DNA from: JTS-RE37 sp963756115
GTDB taxonomy: Bacteria > Bacteroidota > Bacteroidia > Flavobacteriales > Flavobacteriaceae
DNA: 64,000 nt
NCBI GenBank assembly: GCA_963756115.1
Contig: CAVWMN010000010.1
Coordinates: 1,488,001-1,552,000, forward strand
Reading direction: 5' to 3'
Part shown: positions 18,094 through 27,661 of the stretch, piece by piece
Position numbering within the stretch: position 1 is the first letter of the stretch
Layout of the letters: each line of letters opens with the position of its first letter
Made by a program: the position numbers and the translations under genes
Notes under the pieces: model-generated
Databases searched by the model: none
Seen by the model: only the letters and a program-made list of their open reading frames with translations
Told to the model about the DNA's origin: nothing

Positions 18094-19626
18094 TTATTCC
18101 CATTCGATGGTCGCCGGAGGTTTGGAACTGATGTCGTAAACAACCCTGTTTACCCCGGGCACTTTATTAATTATATCATTAGATGTTTTCTGCAAAAACT
18201 TATACGGGAGATTTACCCAGTCAGCCGTCATTCCGTCGGTGCTTTCCACCGCCCGTAAAGCTACACATTTTTCATAAGTCCGTTCATCGCCCATAACCCC
18301 AACGCTGTGAACTGGAAGCAACATGGCCCCTGCCTGCCACACCTTGTCATACAGATCCCATTCCCGCAGGCCATCGATAAATATTGCATCAACTTCCTGC
18401 AGCATCGCAACCTTTTCCCGGGTAATATCCCCTAAAATACGGATGGCCAGCCCCGGCCCCGGAAAAGGGTGCCTTCCCAGCCGTTCTTCATTGATACCCA
18501 TACTGGCTCCCACCCTTCGAACCTCATCTTTAAATAACATCTTCAAAGGTTCCACCACTTTCAATTTCATAAAATCGGGTAGCCCCCCCACATTGTGGTG
18601 GCTCTTAATCGTTTCAGATGGTCCTCCTGTAGCTGAGACCGATTCGATCACATCAGGGTAGATGGTGCCTTGTGCCAGCCATTGGGCATCCTCGATCTGG
18701 TGAGCCTCATCGTCAAAAACTTCAATAAATACACGCCCAATGATCTTTCTTTTCAATTCCGGGTCGCTCTCCCCTTCCAGTGCATCCAAAAAGCGTGCCG
18801 AAGCATCGACCCCTTTAACATTGAGGCCCATCCCTTTATACTGGTCGAGAACATCGCGGAATTCATTTTTGCGGAGTAATCCGTTATTCACAAAAATACA
18901 ATGCAGGTGCGTTCCAATGGCTTTATGCAGCAATACCGCGGCGACGGTGGAATCGACGCCCCCGGAGAGCCCCAGCACCACCTTCTCCGAACCAATTTTT
19001 TCCCGCAATTCACTTACAGTGGTGCCAACAAAAGCATCGGGGGTCCAGGTTTGCGCTACCCCTGCAATATGAACCAGGAAATTTTCCAGCACCAGTTTAC
19101 CTTCCGTTGTATGGTAAACTTCCGGGTGGAATTGTATCCCGTAGGTGTCTTCCCCATTGAATTTATAGGCAGCAAACCCGACATCATGTGTACTGGCGAG
19201 GAGTTCGGCATCCGGGGGTAGCGCCTGGATCGTGTCCGCATGGCTCATCCATACCTGGGTACCCTCGGTTATCCCATGTAAAAATGGTGACTCCTTCTGT
19301 ATAAAAGATAAATTGGCCCTGCCATATTCCCTCGTATTGGAGGCGGCAACATTTCCCCCGTTAAAATGGGCCAGGTACTGCGCCCCGTAACAGATCCCCA
19401 ACAGTGGTTTTTTTCCCCGAATCTGAGATAGGTCCGGATGGGGTGCGTTGATGGCCCGTACCGAAAAAGGGGAACCGGAAAGGATCACCGCCTTATAGGA
19501 TGAAAGGTCTTCCGGCAATTTGTTATAGGGCTTAATTTCACAGAAAATATTAAGCTCCCTGACTCTCCTTGCGATTAATTGTGTGTACTGGGAACCAAAG
19601 TCGAGAATGAGGACGTTGTTTTGCAT
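18094..19626 (-). CDS. guaA: GMP synthase (glutamine-hydrolysing)
   Basis: GuaA converts XMP, ATP and glutamine to GMP. The start at 19626 (MQNNVLILDFGSQYTQLIARRVREL) is the conserved N-terminus; the frame is open to 19704 but the extra 26 residues are not family-like. The product is 510 residues. The class I glutaminase domain has C79 (LLGICYGAQ) and H167/E169 (QFHPEV). The ATP pyrophosphatase loop is GLSGGVDSTVAA, and the C-terminal dimerisation domain ends PPATIEWE, as in the family. It is first in the operon with the LysM lipoprotein, OsmC and DUF922 genes. Confidence 0.97.
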   Translation of the reverse strand: MQNNVLILDFGSQYTQLIARRVRELNIFCEIKPYNKLPEDLSSYKAVILSGSPFSVRAINAPHPDLSQIRGKKPLLGICYGAQYLAHFNGGNVAASNTREYGRANLSFIQKESPFLHGITEGTQVWMSHADTIQALPPDAELLASTHDVGFAAYKFNGEDTYGIQFHPEVYHTTEGKLVLENFLVHIAGVAQTWTPDAFVGTTVSELREKIGSEKVVLGLSGGVDSTVAAVLLHKAIGTHLHCIFVNNGLLRKNEFRDVLDQYKGMGLNVKGVDASARFLDALEGESDPELKRKIIGRVFIEVFDDEAHQIEDAQWLAQGTIYPDVIESVSATGGPSETIKSHHNVGGLPDFMKLKVVEPLKMLFKDEVRRVGASMGINEERLGRHPFPGPGLAIRILGDITREKVAMLQEVDAIFIDGLREWDLYDKVWQAGAMLLPVHSVGVMGDERTYEKCVALRAVESTDGMTADWVNLPYKFLQKTSNDIINKVPGVNRVVYDISSKPPATIEWE

Positions 19627-19704
19627 CCGCAAAAATAGTAAAATGAAAAATCTGTAAAACTTTCTTTTAGGTATATTTATAAGCATATTGAAAAAAGTTA
19701 TCAA

Positions 19705-21732
19705 ATGAAAACCGGATTTGTGTTACTGATCTTAGTATTACCCCTGGCAGTGGCCGCACAGGACGGCTGGACCATTAGTTCCGGGAAAGTGGAACAATAC
19801 ACAGGGATTGTCACTGCCAATGGCCGGATTGGCATCCTTCCGGAAGACAAACCTTTTCAAACCCGGTCTGTCATTTTGAATAATGTCTATGATAAGGAAT
19901 CCCCCCTGGGCGTGAGTAAAATTTTACTAGGCATGAACTTTGCCAACCTGGAAATGGAGATCGACGGGGAGCTGGTTTCTGAAGCTAATATCACTGAATT
20001 CAAACAGGAACTGAACCTGAAAACAGCTGCTTTTTCCACGTCATTCCGCTTTCTTGACAAGGCGACCATCACTTATACTATTTATGCACTTAGGAATATT
20101 CAATACACTGGTTATGTAGATGTTAAAGTAATTCCTACAAAATCAATAAAATTGAAAATAACAGGCAAAATAAGCACACCGGAGGAGTACCAGGACCCCA
20201 TGAGCACCTTCCGGGTTTTACAGGACCTTGAGACCACCATGCCCATCCTTCAGACCGTTGCAAAAAGTCGTCTGGCAAAACATACTGTCGCTACTTCAGC
20301 AACTTTTATATGGCACGCGATCAACTCTACCCGGGAAGAACAAAGGCCCGCTTTGACGCACCAAAAAATATCTGAATATGACAACCGGCTGTCCTTTGAA
20401 AAAGAACTGCAAAAGGATGCTGTATTTGAGTTTGCCTGGACGGCTGCCGAATGCACAACCCAGGACTTTGCGGACCCACAAACGGAATCGGAACGGTTTG
20501 TCATCTTCAATTTGTTAACCCCCTGGAAGGATCTTTTGGGGGAACATACAAGGTTATGGGAAGAATTGTGGGAAGGGGATATTGAAATTGAGGGGAATTT
20601 ACAGGACCAGCTCGATGTGCGTCTGGCACTCTACCACCTCTATGCCTTCTCGAGGGGTGACTCCAACCTCAGTATTGCCCCAATGGGATTATCATCACAA
20701 AATTACAACGGGCATATATTCTGGGATACTGAACTTTGGATGTTCCCACCTTTACTGTTACTTAATCAGGATATCGCCCGTTCGCTGGTGAACTACCGCT
20801 CTGACCGACTTGAGAAAGCGCGGCAGAAAGCCCGGAATTTTGGCTACAAGGGCGCCATGTTTCCCTGGGAAAGCGATGATACTGGCGAGGAGGCTACCCC
20901 TGCCTGGGCCCTTACCGGGACATTTGAGCATCATATAACTGCCGATGTAGCCATTGCCTTCTGGAACTATTACCGGGTTACGCAAAATAAAGACTGGCTG
21001 ACAGAGAGGGGATATCCCATGATGCGGGAGGTGGCTGATTATTGGGTAAGCCGGGCGGTTCCCAATACGGATGGCAGCTACAGCATTAAAAATGTCGTTG
21101 GCGCCAATGAATTTGCCCCGAATGTGGACGACAATGCCTTTACCAACGGATCGGCCATAACGGCCCTTGAATTTGCCACTAAGGCTGCCCGGGAAACAGG
21201 GGAAACCCCTGACCCGCAATGGGCATCCATTGCCGAAAAGATCAGGATCCTGCAATTCCCTGATGGCACTACCAAAGAACATAGCAGCTATGATGGGGAC
21301 CGCATCAAACAGGCTGATGTAAACCTGCTTTCCTACCCGCTGCATGTGGTCACCGATGAAGCTACTATCCGGAAAGACCTGGAATATTATGAACCAAAAT
21401 TGGCCGAAGAGGGACCTGCCATGGGACAATCTGTCTTTGCCATACTGTATGCAAGGTTAGGGGATGCCACGGAAGCCTACCGGCTATACAAACGGAGTTA
21501 TGAACCTAATAAACGCCCTCCCTTTGGGGCACTGGCCGAATCAGCTACCAGTGACAACCCTTATTTCGCCACCGGTGCCGGCGGCATGTTGCAGGTGGTA
21601 TTATTTGGATTTGGGGGTCTGGACATAACCGATGACGGAATTGTACAGCAAAACCCGATCCTTCCCGAGCAATGGAAGTCACTTACCCTCAAGGGGATTG
21701 GACCGGACAACAAGACCTATACCATCAGGTGA
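19705..21732 (+). CDS. Secreted GH65-like glycoside hydrolase/phosphorylase
   Basis: This 675-residue exported protein has a signal peptide of about 18 residues (VLLILVLPLAVAAQ). The middle and end form the (alpha/alpha)6 barrel of family GH65: GLSSQNYNGHIFWDTELWMFP matches the GY-x-GHvFWDtE motif, and VVGANEFAPNVDDNAFTN holds the catalytic Glu (E469). Because it is exported, a hydrolytic role like that of glucosylgalactosyl-hydroxylysine glucosidase or acid trehalase is more likely than phosphorolysis; this is inference. It starts 78 nt from guaA, divergently. No polysaccharide-utilisation genes are nearby. Confidence 0.85.
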   Translation: MKTGFVLLILVLPLAVAAQDGWTISSGKVEQYTGIVTANGRIGILPEDKPFQTRSVILNNVYDKESPLGVSKILLGMNFANLEMEIDGELVSEANITEFKQELNLKTAAFSTSFRFLDKATITYTIYALRNIQYTGYVDVKVIPTKSIKLKITGKISTPEEYQDPMSTFRVLQDLETTMPILQTVAKSRLAKHTVATSATFIWHAINSTREEQRPALTHQKISEYDNRLSFEKELQKDAVFEFAWTAAECTTQDFADPQTESERFVIFNLLTPWKDLLGEHTRLWEELWEGDIEIEGNLQDQLDVRLALYHLYAFSRGDSNLSIAPMGLSSQNYNGHIFWDTELWMFPPLLLLNQDIARSLVNYRSDRLEKARQKARNFGYKGAMFPWESDDTGEEATPAWALTGTFEHHITADVAIAFWNYYRVTQNKDWLTERGYPMMREVADYWVSRAVPNTDGSYSIKNVVGANEFAPNVDDNAFTNGSAITALEFATKAARETGETPDPQWASIAEKIRILQFPDGTTKEHSSYDGDRIKQADVNLLSYPLHVVTDEATIRKDLEYYEPKLAEEGPAMGQSVFAILYARLGDATEAYRLYKRSYEPNKRPPFGALAESATSDNPYFATGAGGMLQVVLFGFGGLDITDDGIVQQNPILPEQWKSLTLKGIGPDNKTYTIR

Positions 21733-21850
21733 CACAGGCAATCTCCCCTCTGTAATGGTGTAATGCCCGGAATGGAAATCCTTTCATGTAGCCTGTGAAG
21801 TTCCGTCCATTGGAATGGTTCTTTTTAATAATTTTACGCTTATAACTTAA

Positions 21851-22588
21851 ATGGGAGCCTCCATGAAACACCTTACCGCAATCATCTTTGCTTTGGCCAT
21901 AATCCTGGCCGCTTATTTTTTAGGACACGCCTATGTAAAACGGGCCCAGCCGTCCCATACCATTTCTGTTACGGGGAACGGGAGTGAGAACTTCACCTCA
22001 GACCTGATCGTTTGGGAAGGAAGTTTTTCAACCTCTAATTTTGATTTAAAGACCGCCTTTGAGGAACTGAACCGGGATAAGGAGGTCGTTAGGGATTACC
22101 TGATTTCAAAAGGCATTAAGGCCGTGGATATCATATTCAGCTCGGTCCAGACGCTGGAGAAACTCGATAATAATTATGATAATGGCAATTTTGTTGGAAC
22201 TACCTTCAAAGGGTACCAGCTCATTCAATCCATACAGATAGAATCAACTGATGTGCCTTTGATAGAGCAGCTGTCGCGGGAAATTACGGAGTTGCTGAAC
22301 AAGGGGGTGCAGTTCAATTCATCCCCCCCACGGTATTACTACACGGCATTGGCAGACCTTAAAATTGAAATGATCTCAAAGGCAACCGAAGATGCGCGGT
22401 TGCGGGCAGAAAAGATCGCGGCCAATTCCGGGGGTAATTTGGGAGGCCTTATCTCGGCACAAATGGGGGTATTCCAGATAACGGGTCAGAATTCGGGGGA
22501 AAGCTTTAGCTGGGATGGGGTGTACAACACGGCTTCCAGGAACAAAACAGCTTCCATCACGATGCGCCTGGAATACAATGTTGATTAG
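21851..22588 (+). CDS. SIMPL domain protein (DUF541)
   Basis: The 245-residue protein has an N-terminal membrane anchor (about residues 8-24) and a SIMPL/DUF541 domain: ISVTGNGSENFTSDLIVWEGSFST at the start, a central coiled region, and ARLRAEKIAANSGGNLGGL near the end. Bacterial SIMPL proteins are periplasmic or surface proteins of unclear role; family members have been linked to oxidative stress and signalling complexes. Two ATGs (21851, 21863) are possible, differing by four residues. A hairpin follows at 22632. Confidence 0.88.
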   Translation: MGASMKHLTAIIFALAIILAAYFLGHAYVKRAQPSHTISVTGNGSENFTSDLIVWEGSFSTSNFDLKTAFEELNRDKEVVRDYLISKGIKAVDIIFSSVQTLEKLDNNYDNGNFVGTTFKGYQLIQSIQIESTDVPLIEQLSREITELLNKGVQFNSSPPRYYYTALADLKIEMISKATEDARLRAEKIAANSGGNLGGLISAQMGVFQITGQNSGESFSWDGVYNTASRNKTASITMRLEYNVD

Positions 22589-22631
22589 GAAAAAGGAGCA
22601 GAAAAATGAAGGAATAACAGCGGGCAAAATA

Positions 22632-22661
22632 AAAGGCCCTGACATGGACGACAGGGCCTTT
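22632..22661 (+). terminator. Hairpin after SIMPL gene
   Basis: A perfect 10-bp stem AAAGGCCCTG / CAGGGCCTTT with a 10-nt loop lies 43 nt after the stop. There is no T-run after it, so it may act as a weak or factor-dependent terminator. Confidence 0.5.
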
Positions 22662-22814
22662 CGAATCAAAAACCAACCTAAACACATGAACTTAATTATG
22701 ACACTGATTTAATTTAAAAGATCTTCTTCATAGCAATCTTTGTATATAGAACAACCATATAAAAAAAAACCCTACCAACATACCTTCTTTTTTTTTAACT
22801 TTAATAGAAAACAG

Positions 22815-23366
22815 ATGGACAAGACCCGTATTTATTGGGATGAATTAACCCAGGATTTGGAGAAAGGAGCCACCGATAAAGGCCATCCCTTTCACAATTT
22901 TACCCTTGGAACTGTTGGATTGGATCATACCGCGCGCTTGCGGACGGTAGTACTGAGAAAAATTTCGAGTGAACTGCACCTCATTGTTTTTACAGATGAC
23001 AGGTCAAAAAAAATAGTACACATCAAAGAAAACAATAAGGTTGGTTTACTCTTCTACGATCCCCATAAAATGTTGCAAATCCGTATCGAAGGCATCGCGA
23101 CCATCCTCCGGGATCCGGAGACTAAAGAGAAATACTGGGGCACCATCGAACCAAGATCAAAAAAAGATTATACCACCACCAGCCCGCCGGGCAGCATCAT
23201 CCCTAACCCGGAAGCGATAGAATACCTGGATGACAAGAATCATTTTTGTGCCGTGGAAATAATCCCAATCAAAATAGAATACCTAAAACTGCAGAGCCCC
23301 AACCACCTGAGATTACGTTTTTCCAGGGAACACAACAACTGGGATGCAGAATTCCTGGTACCTTAG
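22815..23366 (+). CDS. Pyridoxamine 5'-phosphate oxidase family flavoprotein
   Basis: The frame opens at 22740 but that part (YKKKPYQHTFFFFNF) is low-complexity, so ATG 22815 is chosen, giving 183 residues. The split-barrel FMN domain has LRTVVLRKI, LIVFTDDRSKKIVHI and VGLLFYDPHKMLQIRIEG, which match the PNPOx substrate and FMN site. The tail IEYLKLQSPNHLRLRFSRE resembles the C-terminal dimer region. It is shorter than genuine PdxH (~215), so it may be a paralogue with another substrate. The stop overlaps that of convergent bshC by 4 nt. Confidence 0.85.
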   Translation: MDKTRIYWDELTQDLEKGATDKGHPFHNFTLGTVGLDHTARLRTVVLRKISSELHLIVFTDDRSKKIVHIKENNKVGLLFYDPHKMLQIRIEGIATILRDPETKEKYWGTIEPRSKKDYTTTSPPGSIIPNPEAIEYLDDKNHFCAVEIIPIKIEYLKLQSPNHLRLRFSREHNNWDAEFLVP

Positions 23367-24964
23367 TAGGTGATCACCAGGAATTGCAATTGCAGGGGGT
23401 GCAGTGATTGTATCAGTGTGGGGATCATGTTTTCCCCCATTTCCAGGTATAATTCCGAGAAGTTAAGTTGCCTTTCCTGCAGGGAGCGGTTCGGAAAAAG
23501 TTCGTTCTGGATAGCGGCCATCCGTACCACCTGGTCCTTTAATTTGCGTTTCTGTGCTTTCAGCAACCTTTTTTCAAGGGATTTGAGCCCTTTTTTCTGC
23601 TTTACTTCCTGCGCTTTGACAGCACCGAGGAAGGAGGCGTCTGTTTTAGCAGCCAATTCGTATAATTCACTGAATTGATCCTCCAGCATTTTTTTCTGTG
23701 GGGTAAAGTCAATCTCGATATTTGAGATCTCCCTGATCTTCTTATTGATAAAACTACTCTGAGGCATAAACAGGTCTGCGACTTTCAGGTTTAGCTTTTT
23801 CAGTTTCCGTTCCTGTTTTTCCGAGATCAGCAGTGCGGAATTACGCAGTAAAAGGATCGGAAAAGTTACCTCCATGGCTCCAAAAGCGGATTTGAGCTGG
23901 AGCCAGTAGGCCAGTTCCCCTCCCCCGCCGATATAGCACAGGTTGGGGAGCACCAATTCCTGATAGAGGGGCCGGGTAACAACATTAGGCGAAAAGCGTT
24001 CGGGATAGGCATCAAGTTCTGCCAATAGTTCGGCTTCCGTAAATACCAGGTCAGTATCCACTATAAAGAACCGGCCATCCCGAAATACGATCCGCTCCCG
24101 CAGCCCAGGTGCCAGGTAGAAATAATTGATCTCCCTGGGATTGACCTGAACCCCGTAATTCTCAGGTAATTGCTGCAATTCATCGGAGGTTCTGGCTACT
24201 TTTTCAAAAGAAAGCTGCTCCTGGAGGTCGCGTTTCACATAAGGGGCCAGCAGGCCTTTCAGTGCCACATCGTCCCCGTCCAGGATCACCAAGCCATATT
24301 CCCCAAAAAGTTCATTTACCAGGGATCTTGTCGCGGTTGCGAGGTCATTGTGTTCCAGGTAAGCGTTACTGAATAATTCCTTCAGCCTGTTCGCATGGTC
24401 ACTGTTGCCAACTTCCAGCGAAAACATCTTATGAACCGCATCGAGCCCGTCCGTTGACATATGGCCTACGGCACCACCGGCCTCCCGGTTCCACTGTAAT
24501 TTTTTACCCCGGAAATTAAAATAGTTGATCTCGTCCAGGTCATGGTCCTCCGTTGCCATCCAGTATACCGGGACAAATTTATAATCAGGATACGCCTGTC
24601 GCAGGTCGCGGCACAGGTTGAGGGTGGAAATGATCTTATACAGGAAATAGAGCGGGCCTGTAAAAATATTGAGCTGGTGCCCGGTCACAACGGTAAAGGT
24701 ATTGTCTGCCCCCAATAATGTTATGTTTTCAAGGACTTCTTCAGGTGCCGGGACGGCATTGTATTGGGAAAGGAGGCTGTTGCACAGTATTTTACGATAA
24801 GCTCCGGGATAGTTCTTTTGCTTTTCGATGATCTGATCCCGAAAGGCATCGAGCCGGGAAAACCTGTGATAAAATGGCCGGATACTTTCTTTTTCATCAA
24901 GATAATCGCATATCAGCCCCGAAAAATAACCGGTTTTATCAAAAGGTATACACGCAACGTCCAT
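23363..24964 (-). CDS. bshC: Bacillithiol biosynthesis cysteine-adding enzyme BshC
   Basis: BshC adds cysteine to GlcN-malate in the last step of bacillithiol synthesis. The 533-residue sequence shows family marks: VVTGHQLNIFTGPLYFLYKIISTL, PVYWMATEDHDLDEINYF, LCYIGGGGELAYWLQLK and a C-terminal coiled coil (QKKGLKSLEKRLLKAQKRKLKDQ in parts). The length fits the family. Bacillithiol occurs in Bacillota, Deinococcota and many Bacteroidota, and bshA/bshB lie elsewhere. It converges with the PNPOx-like gene. A candidate promoter lies just upstream (24984-25018). Confidence 0.96.
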   Translation of the reverse strand: MDVACIPFDKTGYFSGLICDYLDEKESIRPFYHRFSRLDAFRDQIIEKQKNYPGAYRKILCNSLLSQYNAVPAPEEVLENITLLGADNTFTVVTGHQLNIFTGPLYFLYKIISTLNLCRDLRQAYPDYKFVPVYWMATEDHDLDEINYFNFRGKKLQWNREAGGAVGHMSTDGLDAVHKMFSLEVGNSDHANRLKELFSNAYLEHNDLATATRSLVNELFGEYGLVILDGDDVALKGLLAPYVKRDLQEQLSFEKVARTSDELQQLPENYGVQVNPREINYFYLAPGLRERIVFRDGRFFIVDTDLVFTEAELLAELDAYPERFSPNVVTRPLYQELVLPNLCYIGGGGELAYWLQLKSAFGAMEVTFPILLLRNSALLISEKQERKLKKLNLKVADLFMPQSSFINKKIREISNIEIDFTPQKKMLEDQFSELYELAAKTDASFLGAVKAQEVKQKKGLKSLEKRLLKAQKRKLKDQVVRMAAIQNELFPNRSLQERQLNFSELYLEMGENMIPTLIQSLHPLQLQFLVITY

Positions 24965-24983
24965 GGGAAGGTTTCAATCCGAC

Positions 24984-25018
24984 CAAAGATAAAATTCTTC
25001 GGTTTTTCTATTCCCAAA
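24984..25018 (-). promoter_or_regulatory. Candidate promoter for bshC
   Basis: The minus strand carries TATCTTTG (24984-24991), a full TAnnTTTG match 20 nt from the start codon. A TTTTG lies 23 nt further upstream (to 25018). The -33 spacing is slightly long. Confidence 0.4.
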
Positions 25019-25157
25019 AATACGTTAAGATGTTAAAACGGATGCAGAGCGGGCGAGAAAGCTCCTCAGACTTCGCCATGAAGCCGCTGTTACGTACCGG
25101 TTGACGTATATTCGGTCATGCCTGCAGATTTAAAACCGGCATTTCAAATACATTTAT

Positions 25158-25165
25158 TAGCTTTG
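25158..25165 (+). promoter_or_regulatory. Candidate -7 element for the M14 gene
   Basis: TAGCTTTG is an exact TAnnTTTG match 26 nt before the start codon. A -33 TTG at the right distance is not clear. Confidence 0.35.
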
Positions 25166-25191
25166 ATCCCTTATCCAAAAAATTACCTTTT

Positions 25192-27645
25192 ATGAAGTAT
25201 ATCGTTGCAATCCTATCCTTTTTTTGTAGCTTTTTACTAACAGCTCAGGATCTGCAATCCCCTTCGGAATTCCTGGGTTACGAACTGGGAAGCAGGTTTA
25301 CACGGCACCATCAGGTAGTGGAGTATTACCGGTATGTTGCAGCTGCAGCAAAGGACCGCGTACAACTGCGGGAATACGGTAAGACCAATGAGGGGAGGCA
25401 GCTGCTGCTTGCGTTTGTAAGTTCCGCCGAAAATATCCGCAACCTGGAAAACATCCGTACGGAGCACCTGAAAAGTACTTCCGGGGAAGGCGATTCTACC
25501 CAGGCCATCGTATGGCTCAGCTACAATGTGCACGGCAACGAAAGTGTAAGTACGGAGGCTTCCCTGCAAACCCTGTATGAATTACTGACCAGCAAACAGC
25601 GCTATCTGGATAACACGGTGGTCATTATGGATCCCTGTATCAATCCGGATGGCCGGGACCGGTATGTTAACTGGTACAACCAATTTAAAAATACACCCAA
25701 CAACGTGGACCCCAACAGCAAAGAGCACCATGAGGGCTGGTGGAGCGGCAGGAGTAACCACTATATGTTCGACCTTAATCGCGATTGGGCATGGCTGACA
25801 CAGGTGGAAAGCCAGCAAAGGCTGCAACAGTACAATCAATGGCTGCCCCATGTACATGTGGATTTTCACGAGCAGGGAGTCAATAACCCCTATTACTTTG
25901 CGCCGGCAGCAGAACCATTTCATGAAGTCATAACGGATTTCCAGCGTGATTTCCAGGTAACCATCGGAAAGAACCATGCCCGGTATTTTGATGCGAATGG
26001 CTGGTTTTACTTCACCAAAGAAGTATTTGACTTATTCTACCCCAGCTATGGCGACACCTACCCCACCTATAACGGCGCTATCGGTATGACCTATGAACAA
26101 GGGGGCAGCGGGCAGGCAGGTTTGGGTATTGTTACTGCCATAGGCGATACGCTCACACTGAAGGACCGCATTGCCCATCACCTGACCACCGGTTTATCGA
26201 CAGTAGAGGTTGCAGCGGGGAACGCAGCCAAGCTAAACGAGGAATTCCAAAAATTCTACAAGCCCAAAAACTTCAAATACAAGAGTTTTATACTGAGTGG
26301 GAACCCCGATAACCTGGATGCGCTTGCGCGGCTCCTGGACCAGCACGAGATAAAATATGAGGCAGGAAATGGAGGCTCCAGCAAAGGACTGAATTACAGT
26401 AACGGCAAAACGGAAAACCTGAAGACCGCAGATAACAGCATGGTGGTTTCCACAAACCAGACAAAGGGTACCCTGGTAAAGGTACTTTTTGAACCCAATG
26501 CCAAACTGAGTGATTCCCTCACCTATGATATCACTGCCTGGTCATTACCATACGCTTATGGACTGGATGCCATAGCATCTGAGTCCCTCACCGCCGGAAA
26601 ACCATACAGGAAGACCGTGGTACCCAATGAGCTCAATGAACCCGATGCCTATGCTTACCTGGCAGATTGGAACAGTATGGAAGATGCGCGGTTCCTGAGT
26701 GATTTGCTGGAAAAGGACATCCGTGTTCGCAGTGCTCAAAGCCCGTTTAAGCTGGATGGCCAAACTTATGAAAGGGGAACTTTGATCATTACAAGGGCCG
26801 ATAACAAGAATATCAAGGAATTTAATACGCTGTTGGCCGGGGTGGCCCATACCTATCATAAAAAACTGGTAGCCACCCAAACCGGGTTTGTGGAAGGTGG
26901 TAAGGATTTCGGATCCGGGTATATACAAATGATCCCAAAAGTAAAGGTAGCCGTGCTTTCCGGGGAGCCTACGTCCAGCCTTCGGTTTGGGGAAATATGG
27001 CATTTCTTTGAACAGCAGCTCCATTATCCGCTTACTGTACTGGATGCGGATTATATGAACCGGGTAGACCTTAGTGAGTATGACGTCCTCATCCTGCCTG
27101 ACGGTTGGGGGTACGGCAAATTTATGGATGAGGGGACCCTGGCCGGGATAAAGGAATGGGTTTCTGCCGGGGGACGCCTTATTGCAATGGGCGAGGCCAT
27201 CAAAAGCATAGGCGGGAAAAAAGGATTTGGGATCGAGGCCCGCGAAGCGATGAAGGATACCGTTGTTGCAGTGGTACAGCCCTATGAGCTAACCCAGCGG
27301 GAGCAGATAAAAAGTGAGATCACCGGGGCCATATTTAAGACACGGGTAGACCCTACCCACCCATTGGCATATGGTTACGGTGATACCTATTTTACCCTAA
27401 AATTAGGCGATGACAGCTATGACTACCTCAAAGAAGGCACGGTAGCCTACCTGGATGATTCCGCCAAACCGGTAGCCGGATTTGCAGGGAGCGAGGCATT
27501 GAAAAAAATGGGAAAAACCCTTGTATTCGGCGCTGAGAAACACGGCCAGGGCCAGGTTATCTATATGGTAGACAACCCCCTGTTCCGCGGATTCTGGGAA
27601 AACGGGAAATTGTTCTTTGCCAATGCGCTGTTCATGATGGACTAA
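25192..27645 (+). CDS. Secreted M14 zinc carboxypeptidase-like protein
   Basis: This 817-residue exported protein has a signal peptide (ILSFFCSFLLTAQ) and an N-terminal M14 domain. The zinc ligands are H114 and E117 (NVHGNES) and H226 (DFHEQG). INPDGRDRY supplies the substrate Arg, and E302 (TYEQGG) is the catalytic Glu. The C-terminal part (about 580-690) resembles a class I glutaminase/DJ-1 fold: VAVLSGEPTSSLRFGEIWHFFEQQ, then YDVLILPDGWG and SAGGRLIAMG. M14 proteins with this extra domain are known in Bacteroidota. It probably trims peptides in the periplasm or outside. TAGCTTTG at 25158-25165 is a likely -7 element. Confidence 0.9.
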   Translation: MKYIVAILSFFCSFLLTAQDLQSPSEFLGYELGSRFTRHHQVVEYYRYVAAAAKDRVQLREYGKTNEGRQLLLAFVSSAENIRNLENIRTEHLKSTSGEGDSTQAIVWLSYNVHGNESVSTEASLQTLYELLTSKQRYLDNTVVIMDPCINPDGRDRYVNWYNQFKNTPNNVDPNSKEHHEGWWSGRSNHYMFDLNRDWAWLTQVESQQRLQQYNQWLPHVHVDFHEQGVNNPYYFAPAAEPFHEVITDFQRDFQVTIGKNHARYFDANGWFYFTKEVFDLFYPSYGDTYPTYNGAIGMTYEQGGSGQAGLGIVTAIGDTLTLKDRIAHHLTTGLSTVEVAAGNAAKLNEEFQKFYKPKNFKYKSFILSGNPDNLDALARLLDQHEIKYEAGNGGSSKGLNYSNGKTENLKTADNSMVVSTNQTKGTLVKVLFEPNAKLSDSLTYDITAWSLPYAYGLDAIASESLTAGKPYRKTVVPNELNEPDAYAYLADWNSMEDARFLSDLLEKDIRVRSAQSPFKLDGQTYERGTLIITRADNKNIKEFNTLLAGVAHTYHKKLVATQTGFVEGGKDFGSGYIQMIPKVKVAVLSGEPTSSLRFGEIWHFFEQQLHYPLTVLDADYMNRVDLSEYDVLILPDGWGYGKFMDEGTLAGIKEWVSAGGRLIAMGEAIKSIGGKKGFGIEAREAMKDTVVAVVQPYELTQREQIKSEITGAIFKTRVDPTHPLAYGYGDTYFTLKLGDDSYDYLKEGTVAYLDDSAKPVAGFAGSEALKKMGKTLVFGAEKHGQGQVIYMVDNPLFRGFWENGKLFFANALFMMD

Positions 27646-27661
27646 GGATTTCCTGCGGCTG

